Part shown: positions 1-7,699 of the stretch, piece by piece | Numbering within the stretch: the first letter of the stretch is position 1 | How the letters are laid out: each line of letters begins with the position of its first letter | DNA from: Hydrocarboniphaga daqingensis | Lineage (GTDB): Bacteria > Pseudomonadota > Gammaproteobacteria > Nevskiales > Nevskiaceae | NCBI RefSeq assembly: GCF_900129825.1 | Contig: NZ_FQWZ01000002.1 | Span: forward strand, 186,001-250,000 | Direction: 5' to 3' | DNA length: 64,000 bases | Made by a program: the position numbers and the translations under genes | Notes under the pieces: model-generated | Told to the model about the DNA's origin: nothing | The model's database searches: none | Seen by the model: the letters and a program-made list of their open reading frames with translations, nothing else

Positions 1-1
1 C

Positions 2-637
2 AACGAAGACGTGGACCGCGAGAAGCACACGCGCTCGCGGCTCAAGGTCGGCACCAAGCTCAAGCGCAGCGACATGCTGCTGCTGGCGCTGATGGCGTCG
101 GAGAACCGCGCGGCAATGGCGCTGAGCCGCCACTATCCGGGCGGGCGTACCGCATTCATCGCGCACATGAACGTGGTCGCGCGCTCGCTGGGTATGACAT
201 CGACGCAGTTCGCCGACCCGGCCGGCCTGTCGGACCGGTCGATCTCCACGGCCCGCGACCTGCACCGACTGATGAGCGCCGTCGACCTGCAGCCGGTGAT
301 CCGCCGTTATTCCACGCAGGCCGAAGCGCAGATCAAGGTCGGCCGCCAGACGCTGACCTTCGTCAACACCAACCGCCTGGTGCGCAGCACCAGCGGCGGC
401 CGTGACTGGGACATTGCGTTGCAGAAGACCGGCTTCACCAACGAGGCGGGCCGCTGCCTGGTGATGCGCGCCACGACGCTGAACCACCATCTGTCGATGG
501 TGTTTCTGAACAGCGAAGGCACGCTGACGCGCTTCGCCGACGCCGCCCGCGTGCGCCAGGTGCTGGCCAAGCGCGCCAAACAACCCAAGCCGGCGCGCGG
601 CCAGTTGATCGCCAGCGAGAGCAAGGCGGCGTCGTAG
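2..637 (+). CDS. pbpG: D-alanyl-D-alanine endopeptidase (PBP7 type), 3' part
   Basis: C-terminal part of a serine-type penicillin-binding endopeptidase of the S11 family, which cleaves D-Ala-meso-DAP crosslinks of peptidoglycan in the periplasm. The frame is open from the window edge (reading NEDV...), so the start and the catalytic SxxK motif lie outside. Visible are the SxN motif as SEN, with alanine just before it, and the KTG triad about 110 residues later (QKTGFTNEAGRC). Both sit at the spacing expected for PBP7. The tail is basic. Known of the family: trimming of the cell wall, not essential. The internal GTG at position 11 is only the first in-frame start codon in the window, not the true start. 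Confidence 0.9.
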   Translation, partial: NEDVDREKHTRSRLKVGTKLKRSDMLLLALMASENRAAMALSRHYPGGRTAFIAHMNVVARSLGMTSTQFADPAGLSDRSISTARDLHRLMSAVDLQPVIRRYSTQAEAQIKVGRQTLTFVNTNRLVRSTSGGRDWDIALQKTGFTNEAGRCLVMRATTLNHHLSMVFLNSEGTLTRFADAARVRQVLAKRAKQPKPARGQLIASESKAAS

Positions 638-689
638 CGTCTGGTGCAGCAGAGCATTTCAGGTCGAGTAAGCTCGATTCCGACGGACG

Positions 690-843
690 CTATTTGAAAT
701 CGTCCCGTAGCCGATCGATCTGATGCATTCGCTTATGCAGGATCGTCACGATGCCGACGTCGCCATTCGATAGTCGACGCCAGTAGAAGTCGCCAAGACG
801 CAGCTTCCTGAATGCGCACGACACCCACAATCGAGACCGGTTA
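690..843 (-). pseudogene. ParE-type toxin remnant (C-terminal half only)
   Basis: Reading leftward from the end of the antitoxin gene, an open frame of about 50 codons ends at a TAG at 690-692. It encodes RKLRLGDFYWRRLSNGDVGI followed by VTILHKRMHQIDRLRDDFK. This matches the last two strands and final helix of RelE/ParE-superfamily toxins (typical pattern I-V-R-I-L-H-x-R-M-D). There is no start codon or N-terminal half before it, because the frame runs back into the antitoxin gene without an ATG. I read it as a toxin gene that lost its 5' half by deletion. The family assignment rests on the C-terminal pattern only. Confidence 0.6.
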
Positions 844-1095
844 TCAGGCCTTATTGCGCGCGATCACATCGGCAGCGGTCAGCGGCTTATAGGCCGACTC
901 AGGAGCCGCATAAGCCTGCGCAAGTTCCGCCTTGAGGCGGTCGAAAGCCTCCCGCTCGACCCGCTCTTTGTCGCGACGAATCAGGTCGCGCATGTACTCG
1001 CTGACGTTCTCATAGGCCCCGCGCTCGCCTACATTGGCCGCAACGAATTCGCTGAGCGTCTCATTCAGTCGGACTGTCATCGTCGTCTGGGCCAT
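844..1095 (-). CDS. parD: ParD/CopG-family antitoxin
   Basis: 83-residue ribbon-helix-helix protein. The N-terminal stretch MTVRLNETLSEFVAANVGER followed by ENVSEYMRDLIRRD is the ParD pattern: a beta strand, then two helices that form the DNA-binding dimer. The C-terminal third (LAQAYAAPESAYKPLTAADV) would be the toxin-wrapping tail. ParD proteins neutralise ParE gyrase inhibitors and repress their own operon. Here the toxin frame immediately downstream is truncated, so the antitoxin appears orphaned. It may still act as an autorepressor or protect against a homologous toxin elsewhere. Confidence 0.8.
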   Translation of the reverse strand: MAQTTMTVRLNETLSEFVAANVGERGAYENVSEYMRDLIRRDKERVEREAFDRLKAELAQAYAAPESAYKPLTAADVIARNKA

Positions 1096-1171
1096 TGGGC
1101 GCCTTCAAGGGTGATTTACGTATTCAACATAATCAAAAAACAACACGCCGATAAGCATCGGCAAGCCGCGC

Positions 1172-1678
1172 CTAGCTGCTGAGCAAACCGGTCAGCGCAC
1201 CGCGCCAGCCGAGGCTCGCGAGCACACCCAGCGTCAGCAATAGCCGCAACCTCATGTAACCCGGCAGCGGCGCGACCGCGCGTTCGCGCCACAGCTCGGC
1301 GACGAACAGCAGCGCAAAGATCGCGGCCAGTGCGGCCATCGACGCGCCGAAGTCCAGCTGCATCGCCACCCAGGTCGCCAGCATCAAGCCGTTGGACAGC
1401 AGCATCGCCGCCGTACGCGCAGCACTGCGCGCCGCCACCAGCGCCATGCCCCAGAACGTGCCGGCCATGAAGCTCGCGATCAGCGCCGCATAGTTCAGCC
1501 ACAGATAGTCCAGCGACTGCGGCACCGTGCCCGGCGATACCGTCAGCCAGAACGGCGCGGCAAAAAACGGAATCAGTCCGAGCAAACCAAGCCGATACGC
1601 CATCACGCGCGTCGCCTCGTCGGCAGCGGCATCGACTTGCGGTGACGGTGTCGGCGACGACGACACAGCGCCGCTCAC
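1172..1678 (-). CDS. DUF3429 inner-membrane protein
   Basis: About 168 residues with four or five hydrophobic segments (YRLGLLGLIPFFAAPFW; YAALIASFMAGTFWGMALV; AAMLLSNGLMLATWVAM; MAALAAIFALLFVAELW). The GxxPF and FxAGxxWG elements fit the DUF3429 family, which has no defined function. I chose the GTG at 1676-1678 because it overlaps the stop codon of the upstream membrane gene (GTGA). The longer reading upstream adds an arginine-rich stretch unlike the family. The 4-base overlap implies translational coupling to the DUF4149 gene. Confidence 0.7.
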   Translation of the reverse strand: MSGAVSSSPTPSPQVDAAADEATRVMAYRLGLLGLIPFFAAPFWLTVSPGTVPQSLDYLWLNYAALIASFMAGTFWGMALVAARSAARTAAMLLSNGLMLATWVAMQLDFGASMAALAAIFALLFVAELWRERAVAPLPGYMRLRLLLTLGVLASLGWRGALTGLLSS

Positions 1679-2061
1679 TGCAAACGCCCCACGACGACGA
1701 ACAACAACACGATTTGCAACAAGCTGATCGCGATCGTGCTGCCGTGCAGCCAAGCAAACGCACGGCGGTTACCGGCGTCGGTCGCGCGGTTGGTCGCCGG
1801 CGTCAGCACCCACAGCGACAACGCAAACAGCACCGCGCACAGGCCGAGCAACATACCCGCGACATCACCCAGCCCGCACAAGCCGGCCGCGACCGCCGTC
1901 ACCACACCGAGCACGAAGTAATAGCGCGGAAAGAAGGCCCGCACATATCGCCCCGCATGCTCGGCCGGCAACACCTTGAACACCGTCGGCGCCACGGCGA
2001 TCGAGAAGAACAACATCACGCCGAGCACGCCGGCGGTCAGCAATAGAGGCAGGTGGTTCAT
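1675..2061 (-). CDS. DUF4149 / CopD-like small membrane protein
   Basis: About 128 residues with four predicted membrane helices, starting MNHLPLLLTAGVLGVMLFFS. It contains FFPRYY and a terminal helix ISLLQIVLLFVVV. The layout (helix 1 with FxxAVAP, the FPxYY element, four helices) resembles DUF4149 proteins, which are distantly related to the CopD copper-import domain; no copper ligands are obvious. It is the first gene of a two-gene unit with the DUF3429 gene. No strong ribosome binding site precedes either possible ATG (2061 or 2073). Function unknown. Confidence 0.6.
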   Translation of the reverse strand: MNHLPLLLTAGVLGVMLFFSIAVAPTVFKVLPAEHAGRYVRAFFPRYYFVLGVVTAVAAGLCGLGDVAGMLLGLCAVLFALSLWVLTPATNRATDAGNRRAFAWLHGSTIAISLLQIVLLFVVVGRLQ

Positions 2062-2392
2062 GGGCAAAGCCAATGGGCAGAGATGCCATGATTACGCGCG
2101 GGGCGGGGAAGTAGATTCGTTGCCGGTAGTCGCCCTGTGTTCCGCGCAACGGCCAGCCCGTGTGCAGTCACAGCCGGCGGCACCAAGTTGCATCGATTGC
2201 CGGCGATAGGAGCAACTGCGGCCCGCTCAGACCCTTAGCCGACCGCGTTCTGTAGGCGGGCGCATCGCTTACACGAGTGGGTACGGCCCAGCGTCGCAGT
2301 CGATCAGAATGCCGAGCGGCTGCAGCCGTGCATAAGACGGTCCTCGGCTTCATCCGGCATAGACGACCGACTTGGCGAACACCGGTTCCACC
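2062..2392. other. Intergenic region, no gene recognised
   Basis: About 330 bases between the DUF4149 gene start and the 3' end of nrdB. Short reading frames on both strands have no family resemblance, and no clear terminator, RNA gene or repeat was seen. It should hold the promoter of the leftward membrane-protein pair and the 3' untranslated region of nrdB. Confidence 0.5.
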
Positions 2393-3445
2393 TCACCCCC
2401 AAGCCAACGCCCCACCGGTCTGATACTCCGTCACTCGGGTTTCGAAGAAGTTCTTTTCTTTCTTCAAATCGATCAGCTCGCTCATCCATGGGAACGGGTT
2501 GGTGGCGCCGGGGTATAGCGGATCGAGGCCGATTTGGGTGCAGCGGCGGTTGGCGATGTAGCGCAGGTATTCGGAGAACATCGGCGCGTTCAGTCCCAGT
2601 ACGCCGCGTGGCATTGTGTCGACGGCGTAGCGGTATTCAAGCTCCACCGCTTGATCGATCATCGCGCGGATCTGCTGGCGAAATTCATCGGTCCACAGCT
2701 GCGGGTTTTCGAGTTTGATCTGGTTGATCAGGTCGATGCCGAAGTTCAGGTGCATCGATTCGTCGCGCAGGATGTATTGATACTGCTCGGCCGCGCCGAC
2801 CATTTTGTTGCGTCGGCCGAAGGCGAGGATCTGCACGAAGCCCACATAGAAGAACAGACCTTCCATGATGCAGGCGAAGGCGATCAGCGATCGCAGCAGC
2901 GCCTGGTCCGATTCCAGCGTGCCGGTGTGGAAGTTCGGGTTGGTCAGCGTGTCGATGTAAGGCAGCAGAAAACTGGCCTTGTCATGCAGGCTCGGCACCT
3001 CGTGATACATGTTGAAGATTTCACCTTCGTCCAAACCCAGGCTTTCAACGATGTACTGATACGCGTGCGTGTGCAGCGCTTCTTCAAACGCTTGACGCAA
3101 CAAGTAGCGACGGCATTCCGGGCTGGTGATGTGCCGGTAAGTACCGAGCACGATGTTGTTGGCCGCCAATGAATCGGCGGACGCAAAGAAGCCGAGGCTA
3201 CGCTTGATGATGCGACGCTCGTCGTCGCTCAAACCATTCGGGTCATTCCATAGCGCGATGTCGGCGGCCATGCCGATCTCTTGCGGCGTCCAGTGATTGG
3301 CGCAGCCCTGCAGGTACTTGTCCCAGGCCCAGCGATAGCGTGGCCGTAGGCCGTGCGCAGCACTTTGCTCGTCGCCGTTGATGATGCCGCCGGGTCCAGT
3401 GTCGAAGTCCAGCACGTGATCAAACGCCCGGTCAGCACCGTTCAT
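2393..3445 (-). CDS. nrdB: Ribonucleotide reductase class I, beta subunit (R2)
   Basis: 350-residue diiron protein that generates the radical used by NrdA to reduce ribonucleotides. The metal ligands are all present: D91 (SADSLAAN), E122 and H125 (EEALHTHAY), E195 (IMEGLFF), and E229 and H232 (DESMHLNF). The radical tyrosine is Y129, seven residues after E122. The sequence style ([16 protein letters not shown]) is that of the Chlamydia/Pseudomonas branch, but the Tyr is retained rather than replaced by Phe. The C-terminal Tyr (Y341, in VTEYQTGG) used in radical transfer to NrdA is intact. The start overlaps the desaturase stop (ATGA), with GGAG seven bases upstream. No nrdA is adjacent. Confidence 0.95.
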   Translation of the reverse strand: MNGADRAFDHVLDFDTGPGGIINGDEQSAAHGLRPRYRWAWDKYLQGCANHWTPQEIGMAADIALWNDPNGLSDDERRIIKRSLGFFASADSLAANNIVLGTYRHITSPECRRYLLRQAFEEALHTHAYQYIVESLGLDEGEIFNMYHEVPSLHDKASFLLPYIDTLTNPNFHTGTLESDQALLRSLIAFACIMEGLFFYVGFVQILAFGRRNKMVGAAEQYQYILRDESMHLNFGIDLINQIKLENPQLWTDEFRQQIRAMIDQAVELEYRYAVDTMPRGVLGLNAPMFSEYLRYIANRRCTQIGLDPLYPGATNPFPWMSELIDLKKEKNFFETRVTEYQTGGALAWG

Positions 3446-4551
3446 GCCGCTGCTCCGATCACGGTAGTCGATGACGTCGTCGCTGTCGGCCGACCATCGA
3501 AGTCAGTCCACTGCTGACGATCAAAGTCGTAGAGCTTGCAGGCTTTCGCCGTCTTGAAGTACCAGCGCCACGTGAAGTCCTGCACGACGATGCGCCCCGG
3601 CATGCGTTGCTCCAACAGCTGTTGCGCGTGGCGCAAGCGATACAGCGGGATGCGCATATCCACGTGGTGGGCCGTGTGTTCCATGATGTGATGCAGCGCC
3701 GCGCCGATGTCGACGCCCAGCCAACGGCGAAAGCGCAGATGCACTGTGGTGGTCACGAACGGTTGCGCCGCCAGCCATTGCGCCTTGCTTTGATGCCAAG
3801 CGATGTCGCGATGCGTGTGATGCACGTAGACGACAAATCCAATCAAGGAATTCCACACCAGTTGCGGCAAGACGAACCCCGCGACCAGCAACAGCGCCGG
3901 TGATTGCTCAGTGAGCCGTGCCGTGCTCAGCAGCAGTGCAATCCACAGCAGTGCGAACGCGAGCACCGCGGCACTGTCGCGCGTGAACACCGCACGCCGC
4001 GTGGGCATATAGCGTGCGCTTGGGAAGAACAGCCGCTTCCACCAGATCTCCACGCCGTAGTACAGGCCCGGCGCCCAGCCACTGCGATACACGCGCTCGC
4101 GCCAGCGCGCCGTCGGGCTCAGTGCTTGATACTCGTCGCGTGACAGCGGTGCCCAGACGAAGTCGGTACCGCGCAGATTGGTGTAGCCATGGTGGATCAC
4201 GTTATGCCCGGTTTCCCACAGGCTGTACGGCGTCAGCGACGGCAGAAACACCGCGCGACCGACGATGGTGTTGAATCGCGAACGCGAGGTGAGGCTTTGA
4301 TGGCAAGCGTCGTGGCCGATGATGAACAAGCGGCCGATGACCAGCCCGCTCAGCACGCCGAGCAACAGCTTGAGCCACAGCGACGGCACGACGACGACCG
4401 CGCTCGTGATGGCGGCGAACAACAGGGTGTCGGTCAGCACCAGCGCCACGGCACGCGCGGTGCTGCGCTGCACGTGCGGCAGCAGCCAGCTGCGCATGGT
4501 TTTACGGCTCGGCGGCTCGGCCGCGGCGGGGGCAGGCAGGTCGGGGCTCAT
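3442..4551 (-). CDS. Membrane fatty acid desaturase
   Basis: Integral-membrane diiron desaturase of the DesA/FAD2-like family, which inserts double bonds into acyl chains of membrane lipids. The three histidine boxes are HDACH, HNVIHH and, near the C terminus, HTAHH followed by VDMRIPLY. Two pairs of hydrophobic segments lie between and before them. About 369 residues from the ATG at 4549-4551; an in-frame ATG at 4599 would add 16 residues, and neither has a good ribosome binding site. The gene overlaps nrdB by four bases. Regiospecificity cannot be told from sequence. The pairing of two oxygen-using diiron proteins is unusual. Confidence 0.88.
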   Translation of the reverse strand: MSPDLPAPAAAEPPSRKTMRSWLLPHVQRSTARAVALVLTDTLLFAAITSAVVVVPSLWLKLLLGVLSGLVIGRLFIIGHDACHQSLTSRSRFNTIVGRAVFLPSLTPYSLWETGHNVIHHGYTNLRGTDFVWAPLSRDEYQALSPTARWRERVYRSGWAPGLYYGVEIWWKRLFFPSARYMPTRRAVFTRDSAAVLAFALLWIALLLSTARLTEQSPALLLVAGFVLPQLVWNSLIGFVVYVHHTHRDIAWHQSKAQWLAAQPFVTTTVHLRFRRWLGVDIGAALHHIMEHTAHHVDMRIPLYRLRHAQQLLEQRMPGRIVVQDFTWRWYFKTAKACKLYDFDRQQWTDFDGRPTATTSSTTVIGAAA

Positions 4552-4653
4552 CGCGGCAGCACTCGTCACAAGGCGAGTCGCGATGATGACCAGCGGCATC
4601 GACGGCGCACTTGATCGCCGTCAATGCGAACCCTCAGCGGTGGTGCTGTGGCG

Positions 4654-6057
4654 CTAGCTCGCGTTGATGCCGAGCAGCGCTTCGAGTTCCACCAGCGCTT
4701 CGCCGGTGTACACCGCCATGCGCTGCATGTGCGGCAAGGTGTCGCGGCAACCGGTGTAGCCGACGTTGAACTGGCCCGCGTAGCTGACCACGGTGATGTT
4801 GATCGCCTGGCCGTGGCTGAGCAGCGACACGGGGTACATCTGGTCCATCCGCGCGCCGTTGAAGTACAGCGTCTGGTCCGGGCCGGGCACGTTGGAAATG
4901 GTGACGTTGAACATCGGCCGCATCAGGCCACCCATGCCAGTCATCAGCTGCAGCATGAACGGCGCCATGAACAGGCTGGTGTACGCGGTGATGGCTTCCT
5001 TGGGCAGCGTCTGGAAACGCGCCTTGGCCTTTTGCGTGGAGTCGCGGATCAGCGCGAGGCGCTCCAGCGGGTCGGCGATGTGCGTGTGCAGGTTGGCGAT
5101 GATGAAGCTGATCGCATTGCCGGCGCCGGGGTCACCGGCCGGGCGCACCGACACCGGCAGGCCGGCGGTCAGCGGCTCGCTCGGCAGCGCGTTGAGTTCG
5201 AGCAGGTAGCGGCGCAGCGCCATTGCGCACAAGCCGAGAAACACGTCGTTGAGCGTGACCTTGGCGCGCTTGGCCAGCGTGCGCATCCGCGCCAGATCGT
5301 AGTACTGCGTGGCGAAGCGGCGCTGTGCCGACACCTTGCGGTTGAGGATCGAGCGCGGCGCGCGGAACGGCACGCCCAGTTCGGGATGGGTGTTCTGCAG
5401 CGTTTCCTTCCAGCTGTCGGCGATCGCGCGGCCAATGCTCGGCACGTGACGCGCTTGTTCGCGGGCCTGATCGGCCAACTGCTGCCAGCTCGGTCCGGCG
5501 TCGCGGGCGATGCGCTTTTTCTCGCCGGTGCCGACGGCCCACGGCGGCGGCAGGTTCATCGCGGTGTCGTCCGGCGACAGCAGGCGGCTGAGCATGCGCA
5601 TGCCGCCCACACCATCGACCAGCGAGTGGTGCATCTTCATGTACAGCGCGAAGCGGCTGTTGGCCAGGCCTTCGATGATGTGGCATTCCCACAGCGGCCG
5701 GGCAAAGTCGAGCGGGTGCGAGTGCAGCCGCGACACCAGCACGCCCAGCTCGCGCTCGCCGCCGGGCTGCGGCAGCGCCGAGTGGCGCAGGTGGTAGTCG
5801 AGGTCGATGTTCGGATCTTCTTCCCAGCTCGGCATCAAGCGGCTGCTGATCAGCTTGAGCCGCGGCTGCTTCAAGCGCAGGTTGAACGGCGGCACGAAGC
5901 CAGCCGGGCTGCGCAGATGCAGGAACAAGTTCTTGATGAAGTCGGGGCTGACGTCGTCGGGCAGCGAGAAAATCGCCAGCGCGCCCACGTGCATCGGCGT
6001 GCGCTGGGAGTCCACGAACAGCCACGAGGCGTCCAGTGGATTCATCTTTCTCGTCAT
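4654..6057 (-). CDS. Wax ester synthase / diacylglycerol acyltransferase
   Basis: 467-residue WS/DGAT bifunctional O-acyltransferase, which joins acyl-CoA to fatty alcohols or diacylglycerol to make wax esters or triacylglycerol storage inclusions. The catalytic HHxxxDG motif is at residues 143-149 (HHSLVDG), preceded by PLWECHIIEGL. The N terminus MNPLDASWLFVDSQRTPMHV and the C-terminal NVPGP motif (VTISNVPGPDQ) are both family hallmarks. AAGGGAG lies seven bases before the ATG. It is divergent from the aldehyde dehydrogenase gene across a 169-base spacer, which suggests shared control of fatty-alcohol/aldehyde metabolism. Confidence 0.93.
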   Translation of the reverse strand: MTRKMNPLDASWLFVDSQRTPMHVGALAIFSLPDDVSPDFIKNLFLHLRSPAGFVPPFNLRLKQPRLKLISSRLMPSWEEDPNIDLDYHLRHSALPQPGGERELGVLVSRLHSHPLDFARPLWECHIIEGLANSRFALYMKMHHSLVDGVGGMRMLSRLLSPDDTAMNLPPPWAVGTGEKKRIARDAGPSWQQLADQAREQARHVPSIGRAIADSWKETLQNTHPELGVPFRAPRSILNRKVSAQRRFATQYYDLARMRTLAKRAKVTLNDVFLGLCAMALRRYLLELNALPSEPLTAGLPVSVRPAGDPGAGNAISFIIANLHTHIADPLERLALIRDSTQKAKARFQTLPKEAITAYTSLFMAPFMLQLMTGMGGLMRPMFNVTISNVPGPDQTLYFNGARMDQMYPVSLLSHGQAINITVVSYAGQFNVGYTGCRDTLPHMQRMAVYTGEALVELEALLGINAS

Positions 6058-6226
6058 TACCGCACTCCCTTCGCTTTCTTCGTTTTAGTTGTAAGGCGTT
6101 CGCATGGGTAGTACCCGCTGCGGAGCCGACGTTCTAGCATTGCGGGCGCTCTGGTCACAATAGCGGCCAGTCGTCGCGGGCTATACTCCTTTACTACTGA
6201 CCGATCGTTTGATTTTCGGAGGCAAA

Positions 6227-7699
6227 ATGTCGACTTCCACCGCCAACGTGTCCTATCTGCCGGGTGCCCGTCCGGCAGCGTCTGCGGATGCCGCCCAGCA
6301 CTCCGAAATCCAGCGTGTTTTCGCACGCCAGCGCGAGACCGCGCTGCGGCTGCGCAGTTCCACGCGTGAAGAGCGCGCCGCCAAGATCCGCAAGCTGAAA
6401 GCCGCGGTTCTGGCCGCCAAAAACGACTTCTACGAAGCCGGCATGCGCGACTTCAAGAAACCGGCCGCCGAAGTCGACCTGACCGAAATCCTGCCGATCG
6501 TCGCCGAAGCCAACGATGCGCTGCGCCATCTGCGCCGCTGGATGAAGCCGCAGCGCGTCTACCCGACGATGATGATGTTTGGCACCCAGGCCTGGGTGCA
6601 GCACGAGCCGCGCGGCCGCTGCTTGATCATCTCGCCATGGAATTACCCGGCGAACCTGACGTTCGGCCCGCTGGTGTCGGCGCTGGCCGCTGGCAACACG
6701 GTGATCCTCAAGCCCAGCGAAATGACGCCGCACACGACGGCGGTCATGGTGCGCCTGGTGCGCGAGCTGTTCTCCGAAGACGAAGTGGCGATCTTCGACG
6801 GCGACGCCAGCGTGTCGACCGCGCTGCTGGAGCTGCCGTTCGACCACATCTTCTTCACCGGCAGCCCGGCGATCGGCAAGGTGGTGATGGCCGCCGCGGC
6901 CAAGCACCTGACCAGCGTGACGCTGGAGCTGGGCGGCAAGTCGCCGACCATCGTCGACGAAACCGCCGACTTGAAGGCTGCCGCCAAGAACATTCTGTGG
7001 GGCAAGTACACCAACAACGGCCAGACCTGCATCGCGCCCGACCACATCTACGTGCACGAGTCGGTCAAGGCCGAGTTCATCGCGCAGTGTCGCGAAGTGC
7101 TGCACAGCTCCTACGGTGAAACCCAGCAGGCGCAGATGGCGTCGCCGTACCTGGCGCGCGTGGTCAATACGCGCCATACGCAGCGCGTCGCCGGCCTGCT
7201 GAACGACGCCACCGCGCGCGGCGCCAAGGTGATCAGCGGCGGCGGCATCAGCGAGCAGGACTGCTTCGTGGCACCGACGCTGCTGACCGACATCCCGGCC
7301 GACGCGAAGATCATGAGCGAGGAAATCTTCGGGCCGCTGCTGCCGATCTTCGGCTACACGCAGATCGACCAGGTGATCGCCGACATCAACGCACAGCCCA
7401 AGCCGCTGGCGCTGTACATCTGGAGCCGCAAGGAAGCCAACATTGAAACGCTGCTCAAGCGCACCAGCGCCGGCGGCACTTGCATCAACCATTCGGTGGT
7501 GCAGTTCATTCATGGCCGGCTGCCGTTCGGCGGCGTCAACAATTCCGGCATCGGCAACGCGCACGGCTTGTACGGCTTCAAGGCGTTTTCGCACGAGCGC
7601 GCCGTGGTCCGTAACCGCTACCAGATCGCGTCGCTGTTCTACCCGCCGTACACCAACTTCACGCGCCGCATCGGCGCGCTGTTGCTCAAGCTGGTGTAA
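6227..7699 (+). CDS. Aldehyde dehydrogenase (fatty/coniferyl aldehyde type)
   Basis: 490-residue NAD(P)-dependent aldehyde dehydrogenase of the class-3-like branch, oxidising long-chain or aromatic aldehydes to acids. Catalytic Cys268 lies in GQTCIAPDH, the general base Glu234 in LELGGKSP, and the substrate-binding SPWNYP at about 136-141. FTGSPAIGK binds the cofactor. The ATG at 6227 is preceded by GGAGG four bases upstream; an upstream in-frame TTG is less likely. The C terminus (RIGALLLKLV) could associate with membrane. A TATACT element at 6182-6187 may be a -10 box. Its 3' end overlaps the convergent antiporter gene by 14 bases. Confidence 0.92.
   Translation: MSTSTANVSYLPGARPAASADAAQHSEIQRVFARQRETALRLRSSTREERAAKIRKLKAAVLAAKNDFYEAGMRDFKKPAAEVDLTEILPIVAEANDALRHLRRWMKPQRVYPTMMMFGTQAWVQHEPRGRCLIISPWNYPANLTFGPLVSALAAGNTVILKPSEMTPHTTAVMVRLVRELFSEDEVAIFDGDASVSTALLELPFDHIFFTGSPAIGKVVMAAAAKHLTSVTLELGGKSPTIVDETADLKAAAKNILWGKYTNNGQTCIAPDHIYVHESVKAEFIAQCREVLHSSYGETQQAQMASPYLARVVNTRHTQRVAGLLNDATARGAKVISGGGISEQDCFVAPTLLTDIPADAKIMSEEIFGPLLPIFGYTQIDQVIADINAQPKPLALYIWSRKEANIETLLKRTSAGGTCINHSVVQFIHGRLPFGGVNNSGIGNAHGLYGFKAFSHERAVVRNRYQIASLFYPPYTNFTRRIGALLLKLV

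Noticed and set aside
2168-2353. A small leftward frame in the spacer after nrdB
   Set aside because: 61 codons without a ribosome binding site, family match or plausible context.
4624-6111. A 495-codon open frame opposite the wax ester synthase
   Set aside because: It is the shadow of the WS/DGAT gene, whose HHSLVDG motif and ribosome binding site are clear.
6191-6212. A possible TetR-type operator (actgaccgatcgttt) before the aldehyde dehydrogenase
   Set aside because: Only half-site resemblance and a weak dyad; not enough to call an operator.
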